Shown here: positions 12,247-23,200 of the stretch, piece by piece
Layout: each line of letters opens with the position of its first letter
How positions within the stretch are numbered: position 1 is the first letter of the stretch
NCBI GenBank assembly: GCA_951640195.1
Contig: OX621164.1
Span: forward strand, 725,098 to 789,097
Origin: Porpolomopsis calyptriformis
Lineage: Eukaryota; Basidiomycota; Agaricomycetes; Agaricales; Hygrophoraceae
Reading direction: 5' to 3'
DNA: 64,000 bases
Position numbers and translations under genes: made by a program
The notes under the pieces: model-generated
The model's database searches: none
What the model saw: only the letters and a program-made list of their open reading frames with translations
What the model was told of the DNA's origin: nothing

Positions 12247-14106
12247 TCAGTCAATCAACGTAATAAATCTAGTTGCATTGTAGGTGCCTTGTCCGAAAGT
12301 TGTGTCGAATGCCATCTGTATAATACCGGTGACAATCCTACAAGCTTCAATAGGATCCATGCTATCGAGAGGATCAGGAGATGTGGGGAAGGGGAGAGCA
12401 TCATCTGGTGTATCAGATGGTTGGGTAGTGGAAGCAAAGGTTGTTGGAGGGGATAAAGACGTGGTTGGGGGTATAGATGAAGGCACGTGAGGTAAATTAG
12501 TGTCGCAAGGGTGAATAGGAGGGTTAGAAATGGATCAGGCAGATGTGTCAGAGGTCAGGGATGATGATTCAAGAGAGTGAGTGTGCTGGGAAGAGGTAGA
12601 TGGGTGTGTGGGGTTTGATGTGTGTTGAGAGCGCGAAAGGGGTGGATTTGTGTCAGCTGTGGAATGGAAGTGGATTGGGTGCTCGGAACTGGAAGGGAAG
12701 GACCTGTTGGAGGTCCCCAGGGATGGTTGAAGACTAATGGCAGGGGAAAATGAGGTAAATGGGGGGCTGGGGGCTGACATGTGTTGGGGGGGAGGTAATG
12801 ATATACGCGAGGCATTGATGTCATTGGGAGGAGTGAGATGCATGGAAAGGGGTGGGATAGACTCGTTGGAGGTCCTGGATGATACGCAAGGTGGGGAAAC
12901 AGTGTTCTTTATAGTAGACGACAAGGGGGGTGATGATATGTGTTGAGAAGGTGAAAAAAGTGAATATTTTGCGTTGGCGTCGTTGGGGGGCAATTCCTGT
13001 GGTCTGAGTGGTGGGAAATGTAGGCTGGAATGTACTGTATGTGATCTAGCAGTTCCGGTATTAAATGAGGGCGTGGACATGGTGAAATCGGGATGAGGAG
13101 GTAGAGGATGGGTCTTGAAAGTAAAAACATCGTCGGGGTTGTTGGTGCGGATCGGAGGTGCGGATCGTTTGCGTCTAGCATTGAATGGGTGTAGAGGGGT
13201 GTCCGGAAGTGAACGCGAAAGTTTCGTGTTGAATGGTTCAGTGGATGTAGAGATATGGGGCAATGGAGGTAGGGGGTGGTTTCTAGAAGTGAAAACATTG
13301 TTCGCAATATTGGTATGGATCGAGGATGTGGATTGTGTCTGTTTAGCATCGCATGGGTAGCGAGAGGCATACGGAAGTGGACGTGAAGGTTTCGTGTGAA
13401 TTGGCTCAGTGGATGTGGAGATATGAGACAAAGGATGTGGGGGGTAGTTTCTGGAAGTCAAAGCATCGCTCGTGATATTGGGGAGGACGGAGTGGGTGGA
13501 TCATAGCTTTTTAGTATCGAAAGGGTACTGAGAGACATACGGAATCGGACATGAAGGTTTCATGTGAATCGGCACAGTGGATGTTGAGATATGAGACAAA
13601 GGACGTGGGGGTAAGTTTCTAGAAGTGGAAACATCATTCGTGATATTGGTGGGGACTGAGCAGGTGGATCGTAGCTGTTTAGTATTGGAAGGGTACCGAG
13701 AAACGTATGGAAGCGGATGTGAAAGTTTCGTGTAAATCGGTGCAGTGGACATCGAGATATGAGACAAAGGATAGGGGGGTAAGATTGAAGTGTTGGACCC
13801 ACTCAGGATTATTGAGGGCATCATTGGTGATGAAGGGGAGTGGCATAATAAAGCTGGATGGGGAGAAGGAGGGACATAGAGGTGTCCTTTGGTATGAGAT
13901 TAGACCAACGATGGTGGTCGGGATGGGAGACGGCAGTGGTTGGTGGCTGCGCAAATGGTTGAGACAAAGGCAAAGACAAGAATAATAGTGAACACGATGA
14001 TGGAAGTGAAGGGAACCTTGAGTAGGGATTCATTATAGAGGGCCCAGGAGGTGGAGGGTAGCAGAGAGATGTCGTACAAGTGCTGAGAGGGAATGGTGGT
14101 GGACAT
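12247..14106 (-). pseudogene. Element L ORF: single-pass membrane segment plus tandem 56-residue Pro/Ser/Thr repeats
   Basis: One frame of about 620 codons from ATG 14106 (about 50 bases inside the primer-binding site) to TAA at 12247. Only three nonsense codons break it (TAA 13900, TGA 13501, TGA 12535) and there is no frameshift. The N-terminus has a hydrophobic stretch at residues 34-54 (S-I-I-V-F-T-I-I-L-V-F-A-F-V-S), likely a membrane helix. The middle holds four clear and one weak copies of a 56-residue unit containing P-L-S-H-I-S-T-S-T and Y-x-S-R-Y-P, matching a 168-bp DNA period. The C-terminal third is Ser/Pro/Thr-rich, then a non-repetitive tail (about 12250-12390). No retroviral domain is recognisable. 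It may be a captured host-like gene or an element-specific protein; function unknown. Confidence 0.6.
12950..13800 (-). repeat. Tandem 168-bp coding repeats in element L
   Basis: The phrase GAGATATGAGACAAAGGA recurs at about 13,748, 13,584 and 13,416, with a diverged form (GAGATATGGGGCAATGG) at about 13,248. Spacing is 168 bp, exactly 56 codons, so the repeats keep the reading frame. Copies become more diverged toward the C-terminal end. Confidence 0.85.
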
Positions 14107-14137
14107 GGTGACAAAGAAGTGGTATGTATCGAAAATG

Positions 14138-14160
14138 GACCCTCGCGGTGGGCTCCAATA
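14138..14160 (-). promoter_or_regulatory. Element L primer-binding-site candidate
   Basis: On the minus strand, directly after the 5' LTR, TATTGGAGCCCACCGCGAGG. The core TGGAGCCC would pair with a tRNA 3' end reading GGGCTCCA. Element B has TTTGGAGCCCACTGTGAGG at the matching position, which suggests both use the same tRNA primer. Confidence 0.65.
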
Positions 14161-14381
14161 TGTAAGGCAGTCAAGAGGGGTGGGACTGCACAGCGAGGTC
14201 GTGGTCCTGGGTATCAACAGTGAGGGTCTGTGATATGGTTCTGGGGGTGTAATCTCTCATTCTCTAGTATATTCTTTTTTTTAGGTGGCTACAGTGTCGA
14301 AGTATATATACTGTAAATACCTTTGTGTACCAGATAAGGAAATACTTTGTTTCAGCATGTAGAGTGTTCAACACTCCTACA
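14161..14381 (-). repeat. Element L 5' LTR
   Basis: 221 bp, TGTAAGG...CTCCTACA on the plus strand; partner of 11997-12217. The primer-binding-site candidate lies on its inner side. Confidence 0.85.
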
Positions 14382-15213
14382 ATGCAAATGAAAGTTTGTA
14401 TATTAAAGGGAAGACACTATTCAAAGGCATTGGTTCTCTTCTATTTCTCCCTTTTCATTCGATTCCTTCATTCCCATTTACTACTTTCCCCTTAGATCAT
14501 TAGAGGCTCCCCTTTTATCATATACACTCAAAGGGATCCTTATACTAGAAGATATATATACTGTATGTTGTAGCTAGTGATCCAACAAGTTAGATATTCG
14601 CTTCTCTCTCGCTCTCGAGTCTAGATCTTCTAAGACTTCCTCTTGACTTCCTATTTCGATCTTCCGATTCTCCTAATCCCCTGATCGATCTTGTTTGCGA
14701 ATGATCGAAGACTCCCTTTTCACGATCATCGATCATAGACTATGTCGAGACTCTTTATAGTCATCCTCGCACCTTGTTCTGTGTTCGGTTCTCATACATG
14801 AAGCAGATGTATCAATGGACTCAACAGGTGAAGACTACAAACTGCCCAAGATCAGTGACAATATTGATATCCTCATTCCACTATCCCTGACAGAAGTGGA
14901 TCGACTCCTCAACTGTGACTTTGATGGCTCTGCTCTTCTCCCTCCCCTCCCACTAACTGCATGACAAGTGTGGATCTTCAAGTCCAGGCCAGTAAATGCG
15001 ATCACAGTTATTCTATAACTGGATAATCAAGGCCAAGAACTGCAACTCTACCAGCTCATCTCTCCCCTATCTGCTCTGGAAATTTGTTAGCAATACTAGT
15101 ACCACCTCCCAACCTCCCCCTGTTATGCACCAAGATGGTTACTCTGAGATTGCTCAAGGCATCTCTAATGCCTATGTTAATGTTGCGCAGACGTGAATTT
15201 GAGGAGAGGGTGA

Positions 15214-15588
15214 TATTACAGATGTTTTGCTTTTTCATCATCTTCACTCACTTTCCTTCTGATCTTATCTAATCTTTCCTTATCTTATCTTATCTCCCCC
15301 TATCTAATCACTAATCCTCATAGATTGGAGGCGATTACACTATTAGTTGTTGAAGACATGCTCTGCAGTAGCTGCACAAGGCTATGCCATCAGTCAGCAT
15401 TTGTCAGCCATTCCATTGATCATCTCCATAGCAATCACTATCACAATCAAGACTCAGATAGATATAAGTAGAGCATGATATGCTTGTATCTCCTTAGTCT
15501 TGAATTTCAACATTGTTTCCTCTGTTTTATGCAACAGACTCTTTGTTGTCCCCAGAAAGCCACCTGAGACACCACTGCTGATGTAACA
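15214..15588 (+). repeat. Element D 3' LTR
   Basis: 375 bp, starting TATTACAG (first TG changed to TA by a G-to-A change) and ending GTAACA, followed by GTTGG. A purine-rich run (GAGGAGAGGG) just upstream is the polypurine-tract candidate. Confidence 0.92.
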
Positions 15589-17556
15589 GTTGGAGGCATC
15601 TGTTTCCACATGGAGTAGGTCATTGTCATTTGCAATAGATAAAACAGGAGCAGAAGTAATGATTGTTTTCAGGGTGTCAAAAGCATCCTGGCATCTGATA
15701 GTCCATTTAAAAGGAGTGTTTCCAGTTAATATATTGAGAGGTCAAGTGATTCTGGCAAAATGGTGGATGAAGCAACAATAGAAGTTGCAAAATCTGAGGA
15801 AAGCCTGGACATCACACTTGCATTCCGGGGTTGGCCAGTTAGTGATGCCTTGAACCTTGACAGGGTCCATCTTGATGTGACCTTCTGATACAATAACACT
15901 GAGGTATTCCACTTGATGTTGATTGAAGTCACACTTCTCAGGCTTGAGGTAAAGCTTATATTTGCAAAGTGTGGTCATAACTTTGTAAATGTGTTAATGG
16001 TGCATCTCAAGATCCTTGTTGAAGATGAGGATGTTGTCTATATAGATCAAGATGTGTCCTTCAAGGATCTGAATATGGAAGATGTCATTCATCATGTTTT
16101 GGAATGTGGCAGGCGAGTTTGTGAGACTGAAGAATATCACTAGAGGTTTGAATAAGCTGCAGTTGGTTCAGAAAGCAGCTTTGTGTTTGTCACCTTCCTT
16201 AATATGAACATTGTTGTATCCCCATTGAATATTGAGCTTGGTGAAATAGCAAGTGTTCTGGAGAGTATTGATGAGTTCATTAATCAAAGGGAGTGGGTAA
16301 TGGTTCTTGATAGTCATGTCATTGAGCTTTCAGTAATCTTGGATCAGGTGGAGTTGTCCATCCTTTTTCTTAATGAAGAAGGGGAGGCAATGGGAGAGAT
16401 GGACTTGCGAATTTGTCCAGTTCAGAGATTCTCTTCTAAGAATTCATCTAATTGAGCACATTCTTCCACCAAAAGAGGGTAGACTTTGCAATTGAGTTTT
16501 TCTTCAACTCCTGGGAGGAGTTCAATAGTGTGGTCCCAAGGGCAAGCGGGTGGAAGTTCGTCAAAGTCTTCCTTGGTGAAGATGTCTTGGAATTCATGAA
16601 GATATTCAAGGACTTGTTCTTTCCATGTGTGATCCTTCTTCTGTGCTTCATAGGCCTTAATCATAAGTTCCTGTGACTTTATGACCTTTTTCTGGGTTTC
16701 ATAGGTTTGTAAATGAATCTGGATGGTAGGGTTGAGATCAACTATAAGTAATTTGTTGCCATCTTCCAGAATGAGGTTGTTGATATCAATCAAATCAGGA
16801 ATGGGAGAAGGATGATAGTCAGAGGGGCAACAATTGAAGATGAGAGTACCAGCCTTCCAGTCAATAGTAGGGTTGTGAACCTTGAGCCAGTTATATCTGA
16901 GGAAGATTTGGGATCAGCTGAGGTTGGTGACTCCAAGATTTATCCATTCGATGTGAGAATTGATCTTGAGCTTGAGCATGACCATTTTAGCAATAGGTCC
17001 TTCAGTATTAGGTTGTCCATCAGCATTATGTATGGGAATTGGTTGAGCGAGTTTTATAGTGTGAAGATCATGTTGATGGATGTACTTGATATTGATACAG
17101 GAACCTTCACAACCACTATCAATAAGAGTGGTAGCAAGGTGTTCAGCATAGTTATCCAAGGTGGTGATGACAGCCTTTAGATTCAATTGATTTCCCTTTG
17201 AGCCACGAATGAACACATAAGATTCCTTGAGTTTGTTAAGGGCTTGGATTGCATTTTCTGGAGTAAGGGTGTTGATTTTATCAATCATATTCTGAGTCAT
17301 CTCACGCGATCGTGTGGGGTGAGCCTATTTTGAAAGTAATAGAATAGTGTAATTAGCCTAGCCTTTAATAGCGTTAACAATTTCTAGTGGAGAAGAAAGA
17401 GAGTTGATGTCAAACATGTCAATAGAAGGGAGAGACAATGATTTGGGAATAGGAGATGGAAGGGTTTCAGGGCATTCATAGGTTTCATTCGGCATTGATA
17501 GTGTGGAGATAGTTTCATTGATAGGCTTAGGGGTATCAAGTAATTTACATGCCATT
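15589..17556 (-). pseudogene. Element A pol remnant: protease and reverse transcriptase
   Basis: Continuation of A's pol. On the minus strand: a linker upstream of the protease (17358-17555, matching D's 7900-8070), the protease with T-L-I-D-S-G (about 17,120), a connection region (16420-16800), RT pieces (16,000-16,430) and RT thumb/start of RNase H (15,600-15,980, ending E-T-D-A-S-N at the GTTGG site). Stops and frameshifts are frequent. It ends at 17556, where element B is inserted. Confidence 0.8.
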
Positions 17557-18594
17557 TATCAGGTGAAATATAAATACTTCACTTCTAGAACTACTGGAGT
17601 TGTACGTTAATCAAGTAAGTCCTAGTTGTTTGGGGGAGATGTGAATTGATTGAGTAATGGACACTTCCTCCTTTGATGGGGCTTGAGTAATCCTTAGCTG
17701 GGATGTACAGATAAACAGGCTATCCAAGCTCAATGGATAGTATTGACTGGGAGAACAAGAATGAAGTCAACAGCTGACTTAGAAGAATACATATCACAGT
17801 AAGGTCTCTCCAATAAGGACTGAGACTTAGAGAATGTGATGAATAAGTAGGGGCTGAAGTAAGATAAGATAGTCCTTGGTGGCTATCTTCAACTTACAGA
17901 AATACATCAAGGGGTGATTCCTAAATTGGTTCTTAACATAAGAGGGCTTAGGCGAAATCACACAGGGTATAAGCTTAATAGACTAGACTAGATTGGATGT
18001 ATTGACTACAAACAAGTAGTATCAATAAGGGGTAGTACTAGGTACTGAGTACTAGGGGTGAGTTCAAGGGAAAAGGGGAGAGTGAGGGGAGGGGGAATAA
18101 AGTGGGTTGAAAGTGGGCTTAAAGTGAACTGAATGTGAACTGAACTCCTCACTGGTTCAAAGGGGGGCCCTTTATATATGTTTGAGAACAATGGGCAATG
18201 AGAACAATGGAAAATAAGAACAATGGATAAAAGAACAATGAGGAGTTTGAATTGTGACTCACTATGAGTCAGACAATGAGGAGAACAATGGAGGAGATTA
18301 ATATGAGTCATAGTGACTCAGAGAACAATGGAGTGATGATAGAACAATAGAGAAATGGGATATGAGTCATTCTGACTCAGAGAACAATGGGGAAGAATGC
18401 TATTGTCCATGATAAGATAGTATAGGTAAAGATAGTAGTGTATCTTATCTGAGATAAGATAATATGTGAGGGACAGTGATATCTTATCTAAGATAAGATA
18501 AGATAAGATAAAGGATATTTGAGCTATGGATGCTACTTGCTGAATGCATGATCTTTGGTTAAGTTTGATACCAAATCAGTTTGGGATCATGACA
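17557..18594 (-). repeat. Element B 3' LTR
   Basis: 1038 bp, near-identical to 35732-36767. It contains a TATA-like box (TATATAAAGGG on the minus strand, about 18,171-18,180) and a run of short repeats: AGAACAATGG recurs at least eight times between 18,182 and 18,390, TGAGTCA occurs several times (18,250-18,380), and GATAAGATA units lie at 18,410-18,520. TGAGTCA matches the classic AP-1/Gcn4-type site, but regulation by such a factor is only a possibility. Confidence 0.92.
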
Positions 18595-18670
18595 TCTGCA
18601 GGGGACAAAGAAATTACAACTGTCCTCAGTTGATTCTTGTATATACAATGTCTATCGACCTGGTAATCCT

Positions 18671-19231
18671 CTATACATACAAGGTCTCATATTCGGTACA
18701 GCAAGGGAAGAACCTTCCCAACCATCCATTCCAAGGTTCCTTCTTTTCCATCCTAGCATCTTTCTGATCCACCACAAGCAAAATATCAACATCTTCCCAC
18801 TCCAAATGTGCCTCCAACACCCAATACGATTTTGCAACAATCCAGATGCTAGTAATTATGGCTCGTCCTTGTCTTCGGACTTGATTGCTTGGATAGCAGA
18901 ATTGAACTAGGGATCCCAGTTGAATAGGACCACCTTGAATGCGGCTGAGATGGAAAACAAATCCCTCCCAGTTGAGGGACTGAAAACCGCTTTGTAGTTG
19001 TTAAGTGGTAGCAAGTACAGTGGGGGTGGAGGTAGCTTGGGGTGGGGGATATGAGTGGTCTGGAAGAATTAGGCCAGTTCTTGGCCCAGAGATGTATATG
19101 GGGGGTGGCCATTCAACTTTGACTGAGGCGCGGAAAAGACGAGATTCACGAAGGAGAGTACACGTGGACAAGTTGGCGGTGTCCTCATAGTTAGATTCAG
19201 GGATAGAAGTGAGGGAAGTGGATGATTGCAT
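18671..19231 (-). pseudogene. Element B fourth ORF, unknown protein
   Basis: On the minus strand an ATG at 19231 opens a frame that runs to TAG at 18671, with a single internal TAA at 19001: about 186 codons. The first part is Ser/Pro-rich with W-P-P-P-I-Y-I-S-G-P; the second part is folded-looking (F-V-F-H-L-S-R-I-Q-G-G-P; L-E-W-E-D-V-D-I-L-L-V-V-D; W-N-G-W-L-G-R-F-F-P). It lies between ORF3 and the 3' LTR. The bases before its ATG (TTTTTTGTCACA) resemble those before the L ORF ATG (TTCTTTGTCACC). I do not recognise the family. Confidence 0.45.
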
Positions 19232-19527
19232 TGTGACAAAAAAGTAAAGGTTGAGGGTGGTATTGGGTAGCTGTGAGTGCAATATCGTGGCTTGTGAACT
19301 AAACCCAGTCTATAGGCACGTGACTAGCCTGAGCTGAAATCTTAGTCGATCCTTTAATGATTCTGTCGCTTGTAGAGGGTTTACATATTAATTATCTACC
19401 CAATGTCTCTCCTATTTACATGGATTACTCCTAATAAGAGATTCCTTATGTGACATTGTGGTAAAAGGTAAAAAGAGCTATACAAAATAAAACAAAGAAT
19501 TGGTAGCGCATGTATGAGGAAGGACTA
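19232..19527. other. Spacer between B ORF3 and ORF4
   Basis: No ORF or repeat that I can support. Part of element B. Confidence 0.5.
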
Positions 19528-20049
19528 CTACTCCCTATCTAAGGGTTCTTCCTCCATGGGGCCATTGGCACCAATGAGAGATGAAGGAGGGATAATGACA
19601 TTGGGGGGAAGGGGGGGAATAGATGGGATAAACACGCTTTGCCCATATGCTGTTACACACCTAGACTCCCAGTATGTAGCTTAATCCATCCAATACTTGA
19701 TCATTTCCACCCTTAAACATAGCGCTAGCTCCTGTCCTACAAGTTTGCCATTGAGCTCAAAGAGCTCACTCTTGAGCTTCCGAAGGTACACATCTTGCTG
19801 ATGTTGATCCCTAAGTAGGGTTGCGATGATTTCGTCCTTTGACGGATTAGCTAGTGCCTCATCCATTGCAGGCGTGAGGGTATAAAGGGGTTGGTGGGGG
19901 TTATGGCAATTGTAGGCAGTGAGAGGTGGGGGCAGCAGTATGTGTATTGTAGGTGGGGGGAGGTTGCTAGATGTGGCTTGGTTGTTTGGGTTTGCCTGGT
20001 CCCAGTTGAACCATTGGCATTGTGCTTCAGTGGAATAGGGTGTTGACAT
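19528..20049 (-). pseudogene. Element B ORF3: coiled-coil-like protein after integrase
   Basis: ATG at 20049 to TAG at 19528, with one internal TAA at 19681: 174 codons. A Pro-rich N-terminus is followed by a charged heptad-like region (about residues 75-125: L-L-R-D-Q-H-Q-Q-D-V-Y-L-R-K-L-K-S-E-L), then Y-W-M-D and Y-W-E-S, then a Pro-rich tail. C (32776-33354) and K (62740-63426) carry a protein of the same layout at the same place. Position equals that of env in some Gypsy elements, but no membrane helix or signal peptide is evident, so I do not call it Env. Confidence 0.55.
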
Positions 20050-20210
20050 GGTAAGTGGTTTGATTTCGAGTGGAGGGGAGGGACTTTGCAGTAGGAGGTA
20101 GCTTGTCGTCGTCTAGATTGAAGGAAAGTAATAAGCGAGTGTGGGGCATGCAGTTTACATCAGGTGGCTAGATCTAATTGACGATTAAGTCTTGATTAGG
20201 AAGTCTCATT
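20050..20210. other. Short spacer after B integrase
   Basis: Contains the last codons of the integrase region with several stops. No separate feature seen. Confidence 0.4.
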
Positions 20211-23200
20211 ACTTAAACTTCCCATTTCAATATCAGTGTCCAGATCGCTGGGTTCTGATCAATGATCGGAGTCCTCAGAAGCTGTTTGCCCATCGGCAAT
20301 CTTATCATCATGGGATAATCTATATAGGGTAGGGCTATCTCGATAGACATAGGGGAGTAAGCAGAATGCAGCATAATGTTCTGCATGTTCGGCTCCATCC
20401 AGTTCCTGGAGGATGTAGGCTCCTCTTGTCATTCTCTTGGCTACCTTATATAGGCCAAGGTACCTTGGTTCTGTCTTAAGCCTTCCCAAGGTAGATTCTA
20501 ATTAGCTATTTCTGACAAGGACTAGTTCTCCTGGTCTATAATATCTTCTGATGAGACGCTTCCTGAAATGGTGTTCAAACTGTTGCTTAGACTTGAAACG
20601 AGCTTTCTTTAGAGTTTCAGCAGCTTTGTCAATATCCTCTTGACATCGTTCTAGCTGTCTAATCCTCAGGGCAAGGAGATCAGAGGTTGATAATCCTGAT
20701 TGGAAACCCTCAACTATGAAGGTAGCTTCTGCAAGATCAAAGGGTAATAAGGGATGCATTCCATGAAGGAGATAATATGGGGAATATCCTATAATACTAC
20801 TGACTGTAACTTGGTCAGCAAAGGCTGCTATCTCCACCTGTTTGTGCTAGTTTCTGATCCTTCCAAATTTATCTTTGTCACTTGACTTGATGATAGCCTC
20901 TCGTAATGTAAAGTGACCACATTCTACAACTCCATTGGCATGCTTGTTATATGGAGAGATCTGAACTTGGGGTATATTCAGTCTCTGCAGCAGTATTTCA
21001 AATGCTCCTCTGACTTCACTTCCATTATCTGTCACAACATGACCAATTGCTCCATATCAGTAATAAAGTTCTTCCCAGAAGAACTTAGCCAGGCTCTGGG
21101 AATCATTCCTACATAAGGCCTTGGCTTCAACTATTCCAGTAAGGTCATCACGAGCTGCAACAATGAAGTGGAATCCAGCAGATGGGGGCATGAACATAAC
21201 ATCAATATACACTTTTTCGAAAAGAGTAGTAGGCGTGGAATTTGTAGGAGGTAACTCCATTTGTTTGAGGCTTCAGATTTGGCACTCATGGTATGAGGAG
21301 ATATGATGGTGGACATCTGTTCTAAGATGTGGCCAGAAGAATCGTATACGGATAATTTCAAAGACTGCTTGTTCCCCTTTATAGCCTAGGTTTTCGTGGG
21401 CTTGAGTGAGGATAGCAAGCCTCTTCTTTGGCTTTAGAATTACTAGTAATGATAACTTGTTGCTTCTTTTAAACATCTTTTCTTCTTTCACAAAGAACTG
21501 TGTGGCTTTCTTGATAAATCTTTTTTGCTCCTGTAAACTTGAGAAATGGGGTAGATGAAAAGTAGAAAGGAATTTATAAATTTCTAATAATAAAAGGTCT
21601 TGGCGTGATCTTGTGGATGATGAAGGGAGGGCATATGAAGAGTAAGGGAGGGGTGTAGCAGTTACAAATGAAAAATCTTGAATTGATTGAAGTAAAGGAA
21701 CGTGGATAAGTAATGCAAGGTCATCTAACCATGTATCACTATGAATAGGGAATTCTTCATCCTCTGCTAACTCTCTTCTAGAAAGGGCATCTGGTCCTCT
21801 GGATTGAGTAGCAGGTATATGAATAAGTTTGAAATCAAATAAAAGAATCCCTTAGATCCATCTGTTAACAGCAGCATTGGGTTGGAGATCTGGTTCATTA
21901 AGCATGCCTTTGATATACTTGGCATCAACTTCAACATGGAGATTCTTAACTCTAATAAGATATAGTCTCCAATGGCATAGTGCACGATATAGTCCATATA
22001 ATTCAAGTTTAGGCTGGGAATACCTAGCCTCTCTTTCATTCATGGGTAGTGAGCCATATCTAGCTGGACGACGTTTTCCTTCATCATCAATTTGGGACAG
22101 GATAAATCCTGCAGCAATAAAGCTGCTATCTACAGACAATATAACTGGATTGTCTGATTGATAGTCAATTGGACGTAAGGCTGGAGCTGAGGCAATTTTC
22201 TGTTTTAGTGTATCAAAGGCTTCTTGTCTTCTATCATCCCAAATAAACTCTGCATCTTTATGAACCAATTCTGTGAGAGGTCTGGCTAGATGAGAGTAGT
22301 CTTGAATCCAAATACGTACTGTTCCACATAATCCTAAGAAGCCTCATACTTCTTTAGGAGTCTTGAGAGGGGGCCATTTAAGGATCTTGGATACTTTATC
22401 ATCCTCTGGACAACATCCTTCAGGGGTACACTTCTGTCCAACTATAAGCACATTAGGTCTACATATCTGGGATTTCTTGGTAGCAAAGGTTCCACCTGCA
22501 CATTTTACTCGGTGCATAACACGGTGTACATCTAAGGCATGTTCCCAAATAAATCTTCTGATTCCAGGGTTATCAGGAAGTACTTCTGGCTTTCCATCTT
22601 TATCTAGAAATCTTGAGGGAGGCCCTTTAATTGGTAAGTCATCAATGAAGATGTTTGCAACTACAGGGATTTTATCTTGGAGAATGAATGTCATACATTT
22701 CTGGAATTCAGCTGGTGAGTTAGTGAATCCCATGGGCAATGAAGTGATATGAAGAAGTCCAAGTGGTGTATAAAAGGCAGTAAGATCTTGTGAGGCTGGA
22801 TGGACCTTTCTAGCATCAAATCCCCAGAAGAGGTCAAAGACTGTGTAACATTGGCATCCTGCAAATGGTTCTATGAAATCATCCACAATGGGAGGGAGAC
22901 CAGCATCTCTAATGGTGACTTTATTTAGGGGCTGAAGGTCATGAACAATTCTTAGGGTTCCATTCTTTTTCAAGACACAGAACCATTGTGATCGATAGGA
23001 TGATTGACTTGGCTCATAGACTCCTGCATCAATCTTGGTTTTCAAGAGTTCTATGACTTTCTCACGAATCCCTGGAGGGATAGGGATATTCTTATACACC
23101 CAAGGGGTGTGCGGGATAGTTGGAATAATATATGGTGAAAAGTATGACTCTTTGAGTGTTCCTCGTTCTGGATCTTCAAAGGCAATGGCTTCCTGGTTAA

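Larger units (their letters stand above)
11997..14381 (-). mobile_element. Element L: non-autonomous LTR retroelement with a repeat-rich ORF
   Basis: Two 221-bp direct repeats with TGTA...TACA tips (11997-12217 and 14161-14381) enclose 1.94 kb with no gag or pol. A primer-binding-site-like TTGGAGCCCACCGCGAGGG sits just inside the right copy on the minus strand, giving minus orientation; element B has a near-identical sequence at the same place. The interior is filled by one minus-strand ORF (12247-14106). The two LTRs differ by 10 transitions and no transversions. Flanks read ACGC and ATGC, a possible 4-bp duplication with one C-to-T change. It needs an autonomous partner, possibly a B-like element. 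Confidence 0.78.
11820..14814. mobile_element. LTR M (solo LTR) inserted in D, itself split by L
   Basis: Starts TGATACGACC and ends GATGTATCA (inverted tips TGATAC/GTATCA), flanked by ATGG at 11816-11819 and 14815-14818; removal rejoins D's third ORF in frame. Without L it is about 610 bp (11820-11996 plus 14382-14814). No protein-coding interior is present, so it is best read as a solo LTR of an otherwise unseen family. A run of CGATC/GATCG-like motifs lies at 14,660-14,740. Orientation is uncertain; a TATATATA box near 14,550 would suggest plus. Confidence 0.75.
11771..15213 (+). pseudogene. Element D third ORF, split by LTR M
   Basis: Begins M-D-N-F-F-G-I at 11771, 35 bp after the chromodomain stop. 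It breaks inside N-P-V-M at the ATGG duplication and resumes at D-S-T-G-E-D-Y-K from 14815. The rest carries stops (near 14964, 15017, 15078 and later), and the end reads into G-G/R-G then TGA at the LTR edge. The same ORF sits at the same place in A (2314-2755), so it is a family trait rather than chance. Length would be about 145 codons. Function unknown; no membrane segment seen. Confidence 0.5.
4983..15588 (+). mobile_element. Element D: complete Ty3/Gypsy chromovirus inserted in A
   Basis: Bounded by two 375-bp LTRs and by the duplication GTTGG (4978-4982 and 15589-15593), which also restores A's RNase H codons when D is removed. Order: 5' LTR, Gag with CCHC knuckle, aspartic protease (D-S-G), reverse transcriptase (Y-I-D-D), RNase H, integrase, chromodomain, a third ORF, 3' LTR. 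It has itself taken in a solo LTR (6651-7050) and LTR M (11820-14814), the latter containing L. The LTR pair differs at 14 sites in my alignment, 13 of them transitions, so D is younger than A but far from recent. Confidence 0.93.

Noticed and set aside
12737..13985. Several plus-strand Gly-rich ORFs across element L
   Set aside because: Antisense of the Pro/Ser/Thr-rich minus-strand ORF; Gly runs are the complement of Pro codons.
19528..20049. Calling B/C/K ORF3 an envelope gene
   Set aside because: Position fits, but no signal peptide, membrane helix or cleavage site is visible.
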